Part shown: in pieces, positions 63,906-64,000 of the stretch
Position numbering within the stretch: the first letter of the stretch is position 1
Layout of the letters: each line of letters starts with the position of its first letter
NCBI RefSeq assembly: GCF_011299595.1
Contig: NZ_CP049867.1
Span: 2,480,001-2,544,000, forward strand
Direction of reading: 5' to 3'
DNA from: Nocardioides sp. HDW12B
Lineage (GTDB): Bacteria; Actinomycetota; Actinomycetes; Propionibacteriales; Nocardioidaceae
DNA: 64,000 bases
Notes under the pieces: model-generated
Told to the model about the DNA's origin: nothing
Databases searched by the model: none
Seen by the model: only the letters and a program-made list of their open reading frames with translations
Program-made: the position numbers and the translations under genes

Positions 63906-64000
63906 GGTGTCTCCGGCGTCTCGGGCGTCTCGGGCCCCGTCGGCAGCGTCGGTAGGGCCAGCAGGGTCTCGGCTCGCTCACGCGCCCAGGCGTCGGCGTG
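63902..64000 (-). CDS. dxr: C-terminal end of 1-deoxy-D-xylulose 5-phosphate reductoisomerase, cut by window edge
   Basis: The last 32 codons and stop, reading in from the right edge. The text HADAWARERAETLLALPTLP followed by a Pro/Glu/Thr tail fits the end of actinobacterial Dxr, which finishes near a WAR-RA helix. The identification rests mainly on position: dxr, rip1, ispG in this order is conserved in actinobacteria (Rv2870c-Rv2868c). The stop overlaps the rip1 GTG start. Confidence 0.7.
   Translation of the reverse strand, partial: HADAWARERAETLLALPTLPTGPETPETPETP

Overview
The window is very GC-rich, with strong C/G third-codon bias, many GTG starts and frequent 4-base GTGA/ATGA gene overlaps. 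Several promoters sit 6-8 nt from the start codon, which suggests leaderless mRNAs. Families largely restricted to Actinobacteria (DUF3040, SAV_6107-type HEPN, DUF6504, Rv2175c-like, DUF6318, DUF4439) and a gene order that I recall as broadly following Mycobacterium tuberculosis Rv2169c to Rv2870c place it in a high-GC actinomycete chromosome. Nocardioidaceae (Nocardioides-like) is my best guess; the genus cannot be proven from this window.

Left part (1-15.6 kb). A DUF3040 membrane protein is cut by the left edge; in relatives it lies next to mraZ and the cell-division cluster. A leftward DNA-damage block follows: DUF6504, HEPN protein, error-prone polymerase DnaE2, a methyltransferase and DNA polymerase IV, with a near-perfect actinobacterial LexA box upstream. 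Next come a YbaK-type deacylase, a SigE-family ECF sigma factor with its membrane partner, a CrtI-like FAD enzyme, metF, a polyprenyl diphosphate synthase, an Rv2175c-like DNA-binding protein, and the PASTA kinase PknL.

Middle (15.6-36.5 kb). RNase J, dapA, folA and thyA run leftward. Rightward are a GNAT gene, a tightly overlapped operon (small membrane protein, ankyrin protein, AzlC, AzlD), a secreted M6 metalloprotease with a long leader, and a GH13 glucosidase. Leftward again are a two-component system whose kinase is fused to a DUF4153-like membrane domain, a VOC protein, dapB, a lipoprotein, the PepR-type M16 peptidase, pnp and rpsO.

Right part (36.6-64 kb). An aromatic amino acid lyase homologue that has lost the MIO-forming Ala-Ser-Gly sits beside an orphan molybdopterin oxidoreductase. 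A fructose PTS block follows: divergent ptsI, then fruR-fruK-fruA-ptsH. Next is the translation operon rimP-nusA-ylxR-infB-rbfA-truB-ribF plus a membrane protein. It is followed by small lipoprotein/DUF4439 genes, an ATPase, a HAD hydrolase, proS, DoxX, GNAT, ispG, rip1 and the end of dxr.

The window is mostly conserved housekeeping chromosome. I saw no insertion sequence, prophage, CRISPR array, tRNA or rRNA. The items most worth a second look are the LexA-headed DnaE2/HEPN cassette without imuA or imuB, the MIO-less lyase, the kinase/DUF4153 fusion, an AT-rich synonymous patch in rnj, the shared palindrome at the ptsI/fruR promoters, and several large intergenic hairpins.
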